A DNA stretch of 64,000 nt, taken from NCBI RefSeq assembly GCF_002893765.1, contig NZ_CP025938.1:1612001-1676000 (forward strand). Direction: 5' to 3'. Shown here in pieces: positions 26,592-35,394 of this stretch. A program made the position numbers and the translations under genes. Origin of the DNA: Tamlana carrageenivorans. GTDB lineage: Bacteria; Bacteroidota; Bacteroidia; Flavobacteriales; Flavobacteriaceae. How positions within the stretch are numbered: position 1 is the stretch's first letter; each line of letters starts with the position of its first letter. Under the pieces are notes generated by a model. That model worked only from the letters and a program-made list of their open reading frames with translations. It searched no databases and was not told the origin of the DNA.

Positions 26592-28235
26592 TTATTTGTT
26601 TTCCAATATTTGACCAGATTTTAGAAGTAATGGTTTTAGCTCTGTATAATCTACATCTTGCACATTTATTTGGTGTTTTAAAGCAAGGCTAGCAATTTCA
26701 GAAGCAGATTCGCCAAGAATCATAAAAACAGGTTCCATTCTAATACTGCCATAAGCAATATGAGAGCTACTAACACATACAGGAACAATTAGATTGGAGC
26801 ATTCTGATGCTTTAGGCAAAATGGTGCCTTTGTCTATTTTGTAAGGATGTGGCGGTTTTACACCAACATCACCTTCATTTTCAACATGTCCTTTGGAAGT
26901 TACATAACGTTGGGTGTTGTGGGAGTCGAGGTGGTAAGAGCCTATTCCAATAGATGCGTTGGTGTCTTTTTGCCCCATAACATTGTGTTCGGTCATCACA
27001 TAATCTCCAATCATGCGACGGGCTTCTCGAACATATAGTTGGTGTGGAAAACCACCATTATCGGTGAATTCATCTTTAGCATAGCCCCATTTTTGCATTT
27101 CTTCTCTTATTTTTTTAGGAACACGAGCATCTGTAGTTGTAAAATATAATAAGCCTTCCTGGTAACGACGGTGTTCTTCAATAATGGCTTTTCTTTCTTC
27201 GTAAGAAGCTTCTGGGTAGGCATAGTTCATCCCAATATTATCCATACTAAAAGGCCCATGATTGTTTACATCTGTTTTTAAGTTGGGTATGGCATCAAAC
27301 TTTTTAAAGGTTTCTTTCCAGTGTTTTTTATAAACACGTCCTAAAAGTTCATAATCTTTAGGGTTATAGCCTTCTGGTTTTGTAATGGGAATTTTATTTT
27401 TAGGTTCTTTAGTTAAGCAGAGTCTAAAACAGTAAGCTTCAACACGATGATCACCATCGCCATTTTTACCTGGAGCTTGATTAGAAACTTTAGCAACAAG
27501 ACCTGATTCTGGTTGTTTAGGAATGATATAAGGAGATATTTTTAATTTTTTAAAATTATGATGATGTTGGTAAACCCCTTTTTGAATGCCGTTGTAGGTT
27601 TCGTTATATACCGAATTTGCTTCGCGACCAACATGATAAGAAACGCCTGCAGCTGCCATTAGGTCGCCTTCGTAAGTGGCATCGATAAAAATTTGGCCTT
27701 CAATTTTTTTTCCGCTTAGCGTATAGAAAGATTGGATGGCTGTTCCATTTTTTTTAATAGGTTTATTGCGGTCTAGCCATTCATCTTTAAGTACATTAAT
27801 ATCATTATCTGTTACCCAGGTATCAAAAACGTGTTCGGCCACATGAGGTTCGAAAACCCACATGGTTTTAGATTCTTGATCTATAGCAGAAGTACCTTGG
27901 CCTTTACCGTGAAAGGCTTCTTTACTTTGCCAGTTCCAGGCCTTACTATTTTGATAGTAATCGTACACTTTTTGATAAAAAGTTTTTGAAAGGCCACCTA
28001 TAAGTTTACTATTACCACTGTCTGTGAAGCCTAATCCAGAGGATGAAACACCGCCTAAGTGTTTAGCAGGAGAGACCACTAATACCGAGTGGCCTAACTG
28101 TTTGGCTTTTACTGCCGCTACTATGGCTGAAGATGTGCCGCCATAAATAACAATATCGGCTTTGTGAGAATTTGCTGTTTGTGCTTTAAGGATGATGCAG
28201 GAAAGAACGAGGCATACAGTTAAAAGTGATTTCAT
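26592..28235 (-). CDS. Secreted FAD-dependent oxidoreductase
   Basis: The 547-residue protein has a signal peptide (first 19 residues, ending KAQT) and then an FAD-binding strand with IVIYGGTSSAIVAAVKAKQL, a variant of the GxGxxG motif. The GGVSSSGLGFTDSG segment and the C-terminal SSHIAYGSIRMEPVFMILGES segment are typical of the FAD_oxidored (PF12831) family. Members are found in polysaccharide and sugar-acid utilisation regions of Bacteroidota, but the substrate is not known. No operon partner is adjacent. Confidence 0.88.
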   Translation of the reverse strand: MKSLLTVCLVLSCIILKAQTANSHKADIVIYGGTSSAIVAAVKAKQLGHSVLVVSPAKHLGGVSSSGLGFTDSGNSKLIGGLSKTFYQKVYDYYQNSKAWNWQSKEAFHGKGQGTSAIDQESKTMWVFEPHVAEHVFDTWVTDNDINVLKDEWLDRNKPIKKNGTAIQSFYTLSGKKIEGQIFIDATYEGDLMAAAGVSYHVGREANSVYNETYNGIQKGVYQHHHNFKKLKISPYIIPKQPESGLVAKVSNQAPGKNGDGDHRVEAYCFRLCLTKEPKNKIPITKPEGYNPKDYELLGRVYKKHWKETFKKFDAIPNLKTDVNNHGPFSMDNIGMNYAYPEASYEERKAIIEEHRRYQEGLLYFTTTDARVPKKIREEMQKWGYAKDEFTDNGGFPHQLYVREARRMIGDYVMTEHNVMGQKDTNASIGIGSYHLDSHNTQRYVTSKGHVENEGDVGVKPPHPYKIDKGTILPKASECSNLIVPVCVSSSHIAYGSIRMEPVFMILGESASEIASLALKHQINVQDVDYTELKPLLLKSGQILENK

Positions 28236-28629
28236 TAATACGAATTAGAGGGTTAGCAGTATAAATTAGCATGAAGGTGCGTAAAATGTAATGCCTTCTG
28301 CGTTACTAATTTAGTGGTTTTTTTTGGTGTTTAAAACTTTTTATGAAAGATAGATTTGAGGCTAAACATTTTAGAAGCCTCTTTTTTCAGAATAGGAGGT
28401 GAATGGGTTAGTTTTCTGAAAAATTATAAAATGACTATTTATAGCCGATTGAATGCGTATAATCTCTAATTTTCGGAATTTCAATTATTCCTTTTTAGAA
28501 TTCGTTTTAAAACCATCACGATTATCGGTAAAAATTTTGTTCTTAAAATATTCTCAAAATTTCGATCCCTTTGTTTTACGGGTTAATCGGATTTTGATGG
28601 TAAGAATCTTGTGCAAAAATATAAAAGGT
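28236..28629. other. Intergenic region with one plus-strand hairpin
   Basis: About 390 AT-rich bases lie between two minus-strand genes. A terminator-like hairpin (GAGGCT at 28358 and AGCCTC ending at 28381, then a T run) is oriented for the plus strand, where no gene precedes it. A 60-codon plus-strand ORF at 28453 lacks protein-like composition and was not accepted. Confidence 0.45.
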
Positions 28630-29355
28630 TTATAAGCGCACCGCTTTTTCTATAATAACATCGTACACATAGCCTGCTCCAAAATCTTTATTTAAAATAA
28701 CAGTTCCTTTTATGGTGGCAATGTCATGTATTTGGAAGATCTCGTTTGTGGTTACAGTTAAATCAAATTTACCATTTCCTGTTGTGCCATCTTGTAAGTG
28801 TACAAAGTTAACCTGCATAATGCCGTTGTTTACTTTTACAACCTGCCCTTTAATAATTACTTCTTTGTTAGCATAGGCTTTAGGGTTGTCAAAAAGTTCT
28901 GCAATGCTTATGCCATTGGGTGCCTTTTCAATATTTTTTACGCTTGTTTTACCTTTTTTTATTTGTCTTTTATTAGCAGTTATAGAAGCGTTACTATCTT
29001 CACGAATACCTTCAGAAAAAATAACACTTTCGAAAATTCGGTTTAGTGTTTTACTTTCAAAATTCTTCATTTCCATGCCGCCATTATAATAATAAGTCGC
29101 GCCTATTTTTACATCTCTATTGGGAATAGACATCCAGTAGTCATTGTTGTTTTCTTTTACTTTTAGGTACACATATCCTCCAGAAGCTATTTTATCTATA
29201 ACCACAATTTCATGCGTGTTTTTGGATTTTGAAGTCTCTGTTTTAGTAACCGCTTTAGGAGTGACTTTTTCTTCGTCTAGATTATTATTCTTGAGGTCCT
29301 TACAGCTTATTAAAAAACTAAATGCGATTATGGTAAGTGCCATAATTTTTTTCAT
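28630..29355 (-). CDS. Hypothetical lipoprotein with OB-fold-like domains
   Basis: The 241-residue protein has a lipoprotein signal (FLISC, acceptor cysteine near residue 18). A first domain (about 48-115) contains ASGGYVYLKVKENNNDYWMS and TYYYNGGMEMKNFESKTLNR. A second (about 145-241) contains EVIIKGQVVKVNNGIMQVNF and ends in DVIIEKAVRL. Both look like short OB-fold modules seen in periplasmic or outer-membrane proteins related to NrfJ. The function is unknown. Confidence 0.82.
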   Translation of the reverse strand: MKKIMALTIIAFSFLISCKDLKNNNLDEEKVTPKAVTKTETSKSKNTHEIVVIDKIASGGYVYLKVKENNNDYWMSIPNRDVKIGATYYYNGGMEMKNFESKTLNRIFESVIFSEGIREDSNASITANKRQIKKGKTSVKNIEKAPNGISIAELFDNPKAYANKEVIIKGQVVKVNNGIMQVNFVHLQDGTTGNGKFDLTVTTNEIFQIHDIATIKGTVILNKDFGAGYVYDVIIEKAVRL

Positions 29356-29453
29356 AATTCGATATGGTTTTAAGTGGAGTGAATTTAATCAAATTACTTC
29401 AAGCGCCGTTTTAATACATGATTCTTTTTGCGCGTAGGGATTAAATAGAAGAC

Positions 29454-29909
29454 TTAAATATTATCGTAGGCATACCATTCGGCAAACGAACTATCGGTTT
29501 CCTGAAGTTTTAGCGAATGTAGTTTAATATGCTCCGGAAGGCGTTTGGCAATTTTACTGGCAAAGTCCAAAACCATCATTTCACTGGTGGGTTGATAATC
29601 AACTAGTAATACATTGTGGTCGCGTTCTTGAAGTTCTTTAGCCAACTCGACATGGGGGGTGTTTTTATTGAATACGGTGGCGTGATCGAACACATCGACA
29701 ACCTCTTCTTTAACAATCTTTTTGAGGTCTCCAAAATCGATAACCATACCGTATTTTACGTTGCTTTTATCGGCAATGGGTTTCCCTATAACGGTTACCG
29801 ATAGCTTGTAACTGTGGCCATGAACGTTTTTGCATTTTCCGTCGTAGCCATAAAGGGCATGCCCGGTTTCAAAAGAGAATTGTTTGGTGATGCGAATGTT
29901 ATTTCCCAT
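29454..29909 (-). CDS. queD: 6-carboxytetrahydropterin synthase
   Basis: QueD converts dihydroneopterin triphosphate to 6-carboxytetrahydropterin in queuosine and 7-deazapurine synthesis. The zinc ligands H17, H30 and H32 and the catalytic cysteine C26 are in FETGHALY and GKCKNVHGHSYK. PTSEMMVLDF and LQETDSSFAEW are also standard. The frame is open eight codons further to a TTG at 29933, but that codon lies in a promoter box at 29931-29938, so the ATG at 29909 is chosen (151 residues). Confidence 0.93.
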   Translation of the reverse strand: MGNNIRITKQFSFETGHALYGYDGKCKNVHGHSYKLSVTVIGKPIADKSNVKYGMVIDFGDLKKIVKEEVVDVFDHATVFNKNTPHVELAKELQERDHNVLLVDYQPTSEMMVLDFASKIAKRLPEHIKLHSLKLQETDSSFAEWYAYDNI

Positions 29910-29930
29910 GTTCTTTTCGTGTTGGTTGTA

Positions 29931-29938
29931 CAAAGATA
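29931..29938 (-). promoter_or_regulatory. -7 promoter box of queD
   Basis: On the minus strand this reads TATCTTTG, a TAnnTTTG match, with the transcription start expected near 29924. It decides the queD start in favour of 29909. Confidence 0.5.
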
Positions 29939-30183
29939 TTCATTTTGTTTTACGAATCGTTTTTTAGTTTACATTTGCGCGCTTTTATCTACGAACTGAT
30001 TTGAACTTTTTGCGTTAAAGCGAAAATTAGACATTTTTTGATCATTTGAAAGTTTTTTTGAGTTCCATAGCTGTGCTACGGAAGGAAAAAAAGGTGAAAA
30101 ATGGGTGAAAAAGGACAATTTTTTAGCAAATGGAAAAAGTATAAATAAGTTCTTCATAAGGATAGGCTTTTTATTTGAAATAT

Positions 30184-30825
30184 ATGAGTCACTTATTTGA
30201 GGCTATTGATTTTGTTGAAAATTCCACTTACGAACAGATTATTTCTGATTTGGGTAAGCAACAGTTTAGTGTGATTGAAAATTTCTTTTCTGCTGAAGAA
30301 GTTGAAGAGTTAAGAGAAGCACTTATTGAAAGACATGAAGAGGATACCTTTAAAAAAGCTGCCATTGGTAATCGCGTTAATGAAACGATTGTAAAATCTA
30401 TTCGAGGCGATTTAATTTTATGGATGGACGAATCTAAAGCCACCGCCAAAGAGGCTTTCTTTTTTAATAAAATTAACGATTTGGTGACTTATTTAAACCG
30501 AACCTGCTTTTTGGGGATTCTTCACAAGGAATTCCATTATGCGATTTACCCCATAAACACCTTTTACAAGCGCCATATAGATACGTTTCAAAATGACGAC
30601 CGACGAAAATTATCTTTTGTTTGCTATTTAAATGAAGATGGTTGGTTGCCTGAAAATGGTGGTGAATTGGTGCTATACCTTAATGAAAATGGCGAAGAAG
30701 TTGAAAAAGTCATTTATCCGTTTCCCGGACGCATTGTGGTTTTTGAGAGCCAAATTATCGAGCACGAAGTGCGCCCCGTTAAACAAGAGCGCTTGAGTAT
30801 TACGGGTTGGCTGAAGACGCGGTAA
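30184..30825 (+). CDS. 2-oxoglutarate/Fe(II)-dependent oxygenase
   Basis: The 213-residue protein has the 2OG-FeII_Oxy pattern: iron ligands H131 and D133 in FYKRHIDTFQ and H194 in IIEHEVRP, with R203 in the 2OG-binding ERLSITGW. PENGGELVLYL between them is typical of prolyl-4-hydroxylase-like members. It should hydroxylate a protein or small molecule; the target is unknown. A TTG at 30175 is in frame but the ATG at 30184 gives the usual start. Confidence 0.9.
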   Translation: MSHLFEAIDFVENSTYEQIISDLGKQQFSVIENFFSAEEVEELREALIERHEEDTFKKAAIGNRVNETIVKSIRGDLILWMDESKATAKEAFFFNKINDLVTYLNRTCFLGILHKEFHYAIYPINTFYKRHIDTFQNDDRRKLSFVCYLNEDGWLPENGGELVLYLNENGEEVEKVIYPFPGRIVVFESQIIEHEVRPVKQERLSITGWLKTR

Positions 30826-31076
30826 ATGGATTAAACACCAATTTTATTAGTTCAATGGGTTTTCTGTGATGGTGTTGAACACCCCTATTGGTCGGCTATT
30901 ATCTTCGATGAATAAACACCCCTATTGGCTTCACCAGGTACCTTCAACGAAAACGATGTTTTCATTTCGGTAGTCCTCTAGGGGATAATCCTACCTGATA
31001 AGCTAAATTGGTAAATTGAAGGTGTGTTTTTCAATTGTAGGTTTACAGTTGAGCTGAAAACGTGCGTCATTTCCCC
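30826..31076. other. Intergenic stretch with a short direct repeat
   Basis: No gene is supported. The 14-base word AACACCCCTATTGG occurs twice, around 30880 and 30915. The region ends in the C/G-rich palindrome CCCCCTTGAGGGGG, which is where IS1595 inserted. Confidence 0.45.
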
Positions 31077-31084
31077 CTTGAGGG
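31077..31084. repeat. Target-site duplication of IS1595, left copy
   Basis: CTTGAGGG directly precedes the left terminal repeat and is repeated exactly at 32040-32047. Eight bases is the length known for IS1595 elements. Confidence 0.9.
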
Positions 31085-32039
31085 GGCGATTTCCTAGAAT
31101 ATGGCAAAAAATATATATCTTAGAGAAATGGAACAAGAATCAATACTTTCAATCGTCTCACGTTTTGGTACTCAGAAAGCGTGTATAGAGCACCTTGAGT
31201 CTATTCGTTGGCCTAATGGGCCTGTTTGCACTCATTGTGGAAGCATGCATATTCATAATCGAAAAAATTCAAATAGACATTTGTGCAGGGACTGTAATAG
31301 TTCTTTTAGCGTTACGGTAGACACTATAATGCACGCTTCAAAATTACCATTACCCAAATGGTTTGCAGCAATATTTTTAATTGTTAATGCTAAAAAAAGG
31401 ATTTCTTCACTACAACTTGCTCGTGATATTAATGTTAACAAAAATACAGCATGGTATATGCAAAAACGCATACGAGAAGCTATGTATTCTGATTCAGATG
31501 ATCTATTAAAGGGTATTGTCGAGGTAGATGAGAGCTATGTTGGAGGAAGCATGACTAATATGCGTAAGTCTTATAAAAAGGAACTCGGTATTTATCCTGG
31601 AGGAATGGAACACAAAAAGCCCGTTCTTGGGATGATGCAGCGGGAAGGGTTAGTGAAAGTTATAGTGATTGATAAGGCTGATGCAAAAACCATTAGACCA
31701 TTGCTAAACAAGCACATTGATACAGCAAGCGAGGTAGTTACAGATGGTTTTGGAGCTTATAGAATGCTTCATAAGACACATGCAAAACATGTTAAGCTCA
31801 ATCATTCAAAAAACATAATGTCATTAGGAAAATATAATACTTCTAGATTGGATTCTTTCTGGACAACAATCAAAAGGGCTATTGTGGGTCAGTATCACCG
31901 AGTAAGCCCTGAACATTTACAGAGCTATTTAGATGAAATCGCCTTCAAGTTCAATAATAGAGAAGAGGATTTATTTAGTCTTCTAATAACTAGAATTATT
32001 CAACAAGAACCAAGAATTGCCGTTACCTAGGAAATCGCC
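31085..32039 (+). mobile_element. IS1595-family insertion sequence
   Basis: The 955-bp element has perfect 13-base terminal inverted repeats, GGCGATTTCCTAG at 31085-31097 and CTAGGAAATCGCC at 32027-32039, and perfect 8-bp target duplications. It carries one transposase. The clean ends suggest recent insertion. The target was an intergenic CCCCCTTGAGGGGG palindrome, so no gene was broken. Confidence 0.92.
31101..32030 (+). CDS. IS1595-family transposase
   Basis: The 309-residue transposase has an N-terminal zinc ribbon (CTHCGSM and LCRDC, about residues 39-62) and a DDE-type core with D in EVDESYVGGS (about 148) and D in VTDGFGAYRM. The third acidic position is in RLDSFWTTIKRAIVGQYH, where relatives usually have E; here it is D. 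The TAG stop lies within the right terminal repeat. The gene is otherwise complete. Confidence 0.92.
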   Translation: MAKNIYLREMEQESILSIVSRFGTQKACIEHLESIRWPNGPVCTHCGSMHIHNRKNSNRHLCRDCNSSFSVTVDTIMHASKLPLPKWFAAIFLIVNAKKRISSLQLARDINVNKNTAWYMQKRIREAMYSDSDDLLKGIVEVDESYVGGSMTNMRKSYKKELGIYPGGMEHKKPVLGMMQREGLVKVIVIDKADAKTIRPLLNKHIDTASEVVTDGFGAYRMLHKTHAKHVKLNHSKNIMSLGKYNTSRLDSFWTTIKRAIVGQYHRVSPEHLQSYLDEIAFKFNNREEDLFSLLITRIIQQEPRIAVT

Positions 32040-32047
32040 CTTGAGGG
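32040..32047. repeat. Target-site duplication of IS1595, right copy
   Basis: CTTGAGGG directly follows the right terminal repeat and equals the copy at 31077-31084. Confidence 0.9.
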
Positions 32048-32349
32048 GGTAGGGGGTGTTACGATTTGCAGCTCCTTCAGTCGTACATCCTTCTGGATGA
32101 CCGATGAAGTTCTTGAGGGCGATTACGGTCTGCGCTTACGATTTACAATGTAAACAACGATTAATACTAGAGCAAGAACGAGAAACAATCCGTTTCCGCT
32201 TAAAAATGACATGATATCCATAACTATTGATTCTTTTTTTTTGTTGAAATAATATTATTGTTGTCCGATAAAAAACAGAATTAGCTAAAAAAGCTTTGGT
32301 GTTGGCCTTTTTTATTGATCGCACTCTTTATTTTGAAAACAGAACCTCC

Positions 32350-33549
32350 TTATGGGTCAAAAAGGCTTAATTGCCCAATGTTTTTGGTTGTAATCTCTTC
32401 CCAATTAGCTTCTGGGTTTTTCAGGAATTTGAACAAATCGATATATGTCATCAAATGGTATCGTATGACGGACATCATATTGGAATAAGCCCAGTTTCTT
32501 TGGGCTTTTCTTTGGATCACAAGCATAATGAGCTGGATTATCAAACTGACCCAGATTTGTATTTCGATGGCATTTTGATTGTCTCCCAAAAAATACTTTA
32601 GCGGAAAGTTCTGTTTAAGCCGCTTGAACATCGTCTCAATCTGCCACCTATTTTTATAGATGTCGGCTATTTTGTCTGCATCAAGATCATAATTATTAGT
32701 GATGAACTCATAAACTTTTTGGTGCTTTTCGTGCCAAAAAGCGATTCTCCTCAGGGAAAAAGCATTGCCGTTTTTGTCCGTAAGCCCTATTTTTTCGTCC
32801 TTTAGGACAGCATCGTCCACTTTATTGGAGATATCAAACTCTTCAAGGCTTGTATAGCGAGCATTGTCCTTTTGCCGAGTCACAAAGTAAACATCTTCCA
32901 GTGTCCATTTTTGGTATTGCTCATAATCCACATACCCTTTGTCAAAAACCACATAAGAGCCCTTCTTGAGTTCCAGGTCTTTTAAAAAGGTGTGGTCGTG
33001 TGTGGCCGCGCTTGAAAACTTAATCAGACAAGGAACGTCTTCCATGGCGTTTATCATAGTATGCATCTTGATACCTCCTTTCTTTTTGCCGTTGAGCGGG
33101 TTCCTTCCTACACCTTTAAGAATGTCGCTAAATAGGGGGATGGTCGAGGAATCAACGATTTTAAGGTTCTTCACTGCAGGTTCTAAGGGTCTGCTGTCCG
33201 ATAAAAAGCGATGGTAACGTTTGTAGAGTAAATGATAAATATCGGCAAATACTTCAGAGCTTCTTCTCCTGTTAGCATCTGACAAGGTACTGCGTTTTGG
33301 AAAGTCCGTGAGTCCTAGATGGTTGATCTTTCCCTCGCAGGCAAGCATAATACTGGAAACCTCACGAAGTGAGCTACAGCCACTGATCACGGTAAATACC
33401 ATAGTGGCCAAATGCTCATAGGTGGTAAACTTTTTGGTATAGCGATCGCTGTTGTGCTTTTTGGCTGTCCGATGAACATCTTTGGGCAAAATGAAATTTA
33501 ATACCTGTTTGATTATGGGGTGTCCGCTAAAGTTTTTACTTTTATTCAT
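32350..33549 (-). CDS. IS4-family transposase
   Basis: The 399-residue transposase has DDE residues in LKIVDSSTIPLF, VVFDKGYVDY and RWQIETMFKRL. The last lies in an exact Y-(2)-R-(3)-E-(6)-K signature (YKNRWQIETMFKRLK), which defines IS4. An N-terminal DUF4372-like segment (FSGHPIIKQVLNFI) is typical of Bacteroidota members. The frame is open to 33636, but that part lies in the terminal repeat and a hairpin, so the ATG at 33549 is the likely start. It appears intact. Confidence 0.93.
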   Translation of the reverse strand: MNKSKNFSGHPIIKQVLNFILPKDVHRTAKKHNSDRYTKKFTTYEHLATMVFTVISGCSSLREVSSIMLACEGKINHLGLTDFPKRSTLSDANRRRSSEVFADIYHLLYKRYHRFLSDSRPLEPAVKNLKIVDSSTIPLFSDILKGVGRNPLNGKKKGGIKMHTMINAMEDVPCLIKFSSAATHDHTFLKDLELKKGSYVVFDKGYVDYEQYQKWTLEDVYFVTRQKDNARYTSLEEFDISNKVDDAVLKDEKIGLTDKNGNAFSLRRIAFWHEKHQKVYEFITNNYDLDADKIADIYKNRWQIETMFKRLKQNFPLKYFLGDNQNAIEIQIWVSLIIQLIMLVIQRKAQRNWAYSNMMSVIRYHLMTYIDLFKFLKNPEANWEEITTKNIGQLSLFDP

Positions 33550-33583
33550 ATCTTGGATGTGTGATAACTTCAAGATACAAAAT

Positions 33584-33615
33584 AAGCGGGAAATCCTATC
33601 TTGGAAATCCCGCTT
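33584..33615 (-). promoter_or_regulatory. Hairpin upstream of the IS4 transposase
   Basis: AAGCGGG at 33584 and CCCGCTT ending at 33615 pair, with a further inner CC/GG stem. The hairpin lies between the IS end and the transposase start. Such structures in other elements limit expression from transcripts that enter from outside. Confidence 0.45.
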
Positions 33616-33818
33616 TTTAAATCTTTTATCGGACACTAATGAAATAATATATTAAATAAGCCATGGCAACAAGAGCGGTAAAAGGGAGCATGGAACCAAT
33701 AAACACACCGATTTCGTAGGCGTTGTTTGGGGCGGTTTTTATTTTCTCTTCTATGTTAACCTCTTGAAGCAGGTTTATGAATAGATTCATAGGGGGCTTT
33801 CTTGAATTTGCTGCAAAA

Positions 33819-35153
33819 TTAGGGCTTTTGTGCTAGAGGGATAAAGGTTTTTCTAAATTTTATGATGAGCGGAACACCTCTGGCTATAACCCAAAAGGTA
33901 AGGGCTATAAAAATGCCGTGAAGCTTGTAGTTTAAGGCATCGAGCCAAAATACTATAGGCACAAAAACAATAAAGGTCGAAAAAAGTAATACGTTTCTAA
34001 GGTATTTCATTTTGCCAAGGCCTTTAAAAATACCATCAAAAATAAAAGCTAAAGTACAAAGGGGTTGCATGGCTAATACGATCCAAAAAACTTGATAAAA
34101 AGCTTCTAGAACTTCGGGTTCTTTGGTGAAAATACGTCCGATTGGGTAGTAGAATAGCGCGCCTGTTAAACCCAGAATAATACCCACTACCAGTCCGTAT
34201 TTAATAAGTTTATTGCTTAAATGAAGTAGCGTGTCGTAAGCTTTGGCGCCAAATAACTTTCCAGATAAGATATTTCCAGCACTGGCATAACCATCTACAA
34301 TAAAAGCCCCCAGAAACCATAAGTTTATAGCAATAGTATAAGCAGCCATATACTCCGCCCCGTAACTGGTGGCTTTAGCGCTGGCAAAATATAAAGTAAC
34401 ATTAAGCGCTATGGTTCTTATAAATAGATTAAGAATCATGAATATAAAGCGTTTAATTTCTGGATTAAACGGAAAGGTTGGTCGTAATGGAATATCGGTT
34501 TTTTTAAGAATGAAATAAGCGGAAAGTCCTGCCATTAAAATTTGTGCTATCACACTGGCGTATGCAGCGCCTTCGATATGCATAGGTGGTATATAACCTG
34601 AAATGCCATAAACAAAAACCACATCTAGAATGATATTTGAAACGGCACCAATAATAGCGATAACCATGGGGTAGTAGGTGTTTTGCAATCCACGAAAAAC
34701 GCCAAAAATAGCTATGGTAAAAAGGGTAAAGGGAAAGCCTAAAACGCGAATTTTATAATAGGCTACGGTGTAATCGAGAATCAGATTGGTGGCGTTATAG
34801 AGTTTAAATATTTGCGGAGCTAAAGGGTAAGTACTTAAAATAATTAAGATACTTAACGAAGTAATTATAAATATAGCCTGGGCGGGTAGGTTTTTAATCT
34901 GTTCGACTTTATTGGCGCCCACATATTGCGATACAATAGATGAAATGGCACTTCGTGTTTGTCCTAACACCCAAATAAGCATGGAAATAAACGTGGTTAC
35001 AATACCAACGGCAGCAAGTGATTCGGTAGCATTTTGCGGCACGTTGCCTACAATAGCAGCATCTGTTAAAGATAATATAGGCTCGGAAACCCCGGCAATT
35101 AAAGCGGGTATAGCCAGTTTATTGATGTGTTTTAGGCTTATGGTGGTTTGCAT
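33819..35153 (-). CDS. MATE family efflux transporter (DinF-like)
   Basis: The 444-residue protein has about 12 hydrophobic segments and the DinF-like start ISLKHINKLAIPALIAGVSE, followed by LTDAAIVGNV and QYVGANK. It exports small molecules by cation antiport; the substrate is unknown. It differs clearly from the MATE protein at 3770. The interrupted 90-codon membrane gene starts 29 bases after its stop, so the two may have been cotranscribed. Confidence 0.92.
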   Translation of the reverse strand: MQTTISLKHINKLAIPALIAGVSEPILSLTDAAIVGNVPQNATESLAAVGIVTTFISMLIWVLGQTRSAISSIVSQYVGANKVEQIKNLPAQAIFIITSLSILIILSTYPLAPQIFKLYNATNLILDYTVAYYKIRVLGFPFTLFTIAIFGVFRGLQNTYYPMVIAIIGAVSNIILDVVFVYGISGYIPPMHIEGAAYASVIAQILMAGLSAYFILKKTDIPLRPTFPFNPEIKRFIFMILNLFIRTIALNVTLYFASAKATSYGAEYMAAYTIAINLWFLGAFIVDGYASAGNILSGKLFGAKAYDTLLHLSNKLIKYGLVVGIILGLTGALFYYPIGRIFTKEPEVLEAFYQVFWIVLAMQPLCTLAFIFDGIFKGLGKMKYLRNVLLFSTFIVFVPIVFWLDALNYKLHGIFIALTFWVIARGVPLIIKFRKTFIPLAQKP

Positions 35154-35207
35154 GTAGCGACGTGAAAAACTTAATTGGGGGATTGCAAATTTACTATTCT
35201 TGTTGTA

Positions 35208-35302
35208 ATACCAATTATAACCTAAAAATGAATCCTATAATTTGTTTCTATTAAACTCATATTCCAAATTATCTAGGTCTCCCTTTAATTCATAATTGGT
35301 AT
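35208..35302. repeat. Intergenic inverted repeat with ATACCAATTAT ends
   Basis: ATACCAATTAT at 35208-35218 and ATAATTGGTAT at 35292-35302 are exact reverse complements 73 bases apart. Similar AATACCAATT words occur at about 23037. It looks like a small non-autonomous or dispersed element. Confidence 0.6.
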
Positions 35303-35343
35303 AACTGTTTTTTATATCAAGTTAAAATGAGTTTTATAGTATA

Positions 35344-35377
35344 AAAAAAGCCTTTTAGTTGAGTAAAAGGCTTTTTA
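35344..35377 (-). terminator. Terminator of the outer-membrane protein gene
   Basis: Arms AAAAAGCCTTTTA and TAAAAGGCTTTTT enclose a six-base loop. On the minus strand it follows the gene at 35395 by about 18 bases. Confidence 0.85.
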
Positions 35378-35394
35378 AATGATATGGTTAAATG

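Larger units (their letters stand above)
32256..33639 (-). mobile_element. IS4-family insertion sequence
   Basis: The 1384-bp element has perfect 12-base inverted repeats (TGTCCGATAAAA at 32262-32273 and its complement at 33624-33635) a few bases inside the ends. It is flanked by the 11-base direct repeat TGAAATAATAT at 32245-32255 and 33640-33650. Removing the element and one copy restores a host reading frame, which supports these limits. Confidence 0.9.
32123..33790 (-). pseudogene. Small membrane-protein gene interrupted by the IS4 element
   Basis: The first 50 codons (33790 down to 33640) begin MNLFINLLQEVNIEEK and hold one membrane helix ending AMAYLIYYF. The rest (32244 down to 32123) continues NKKKESIVMDIMSFLSGNG and ends in a second helix with the tail NRKRRP. 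Removing the IS and one 11-bp duplicate joins the halves in frame, giving exactly 90 residues and one stop. The left half alone could still be translated from an ATG at 32221 as a 32-residue single-helix protein. The right half now ends four codons into the IS. Two fused neighbouring genes are a less likely reading. Confidence 0.75.

Noticed and set aside
28453..28635. 60-codon plus-strand ORF between two minus-strand genes
   Set aside because: It has a low-complexity composition, no ribosome binding site, and overlaps the end of the lipoprotein gene.
32136..32324. 62-codon minus-strand ORF at the IS4 left end
   Set aside because: It overlaps the interrupted membrane gene in another frame and crosses the IS boundary; the frame that rebuilds the 90-codon gene is far better supported.
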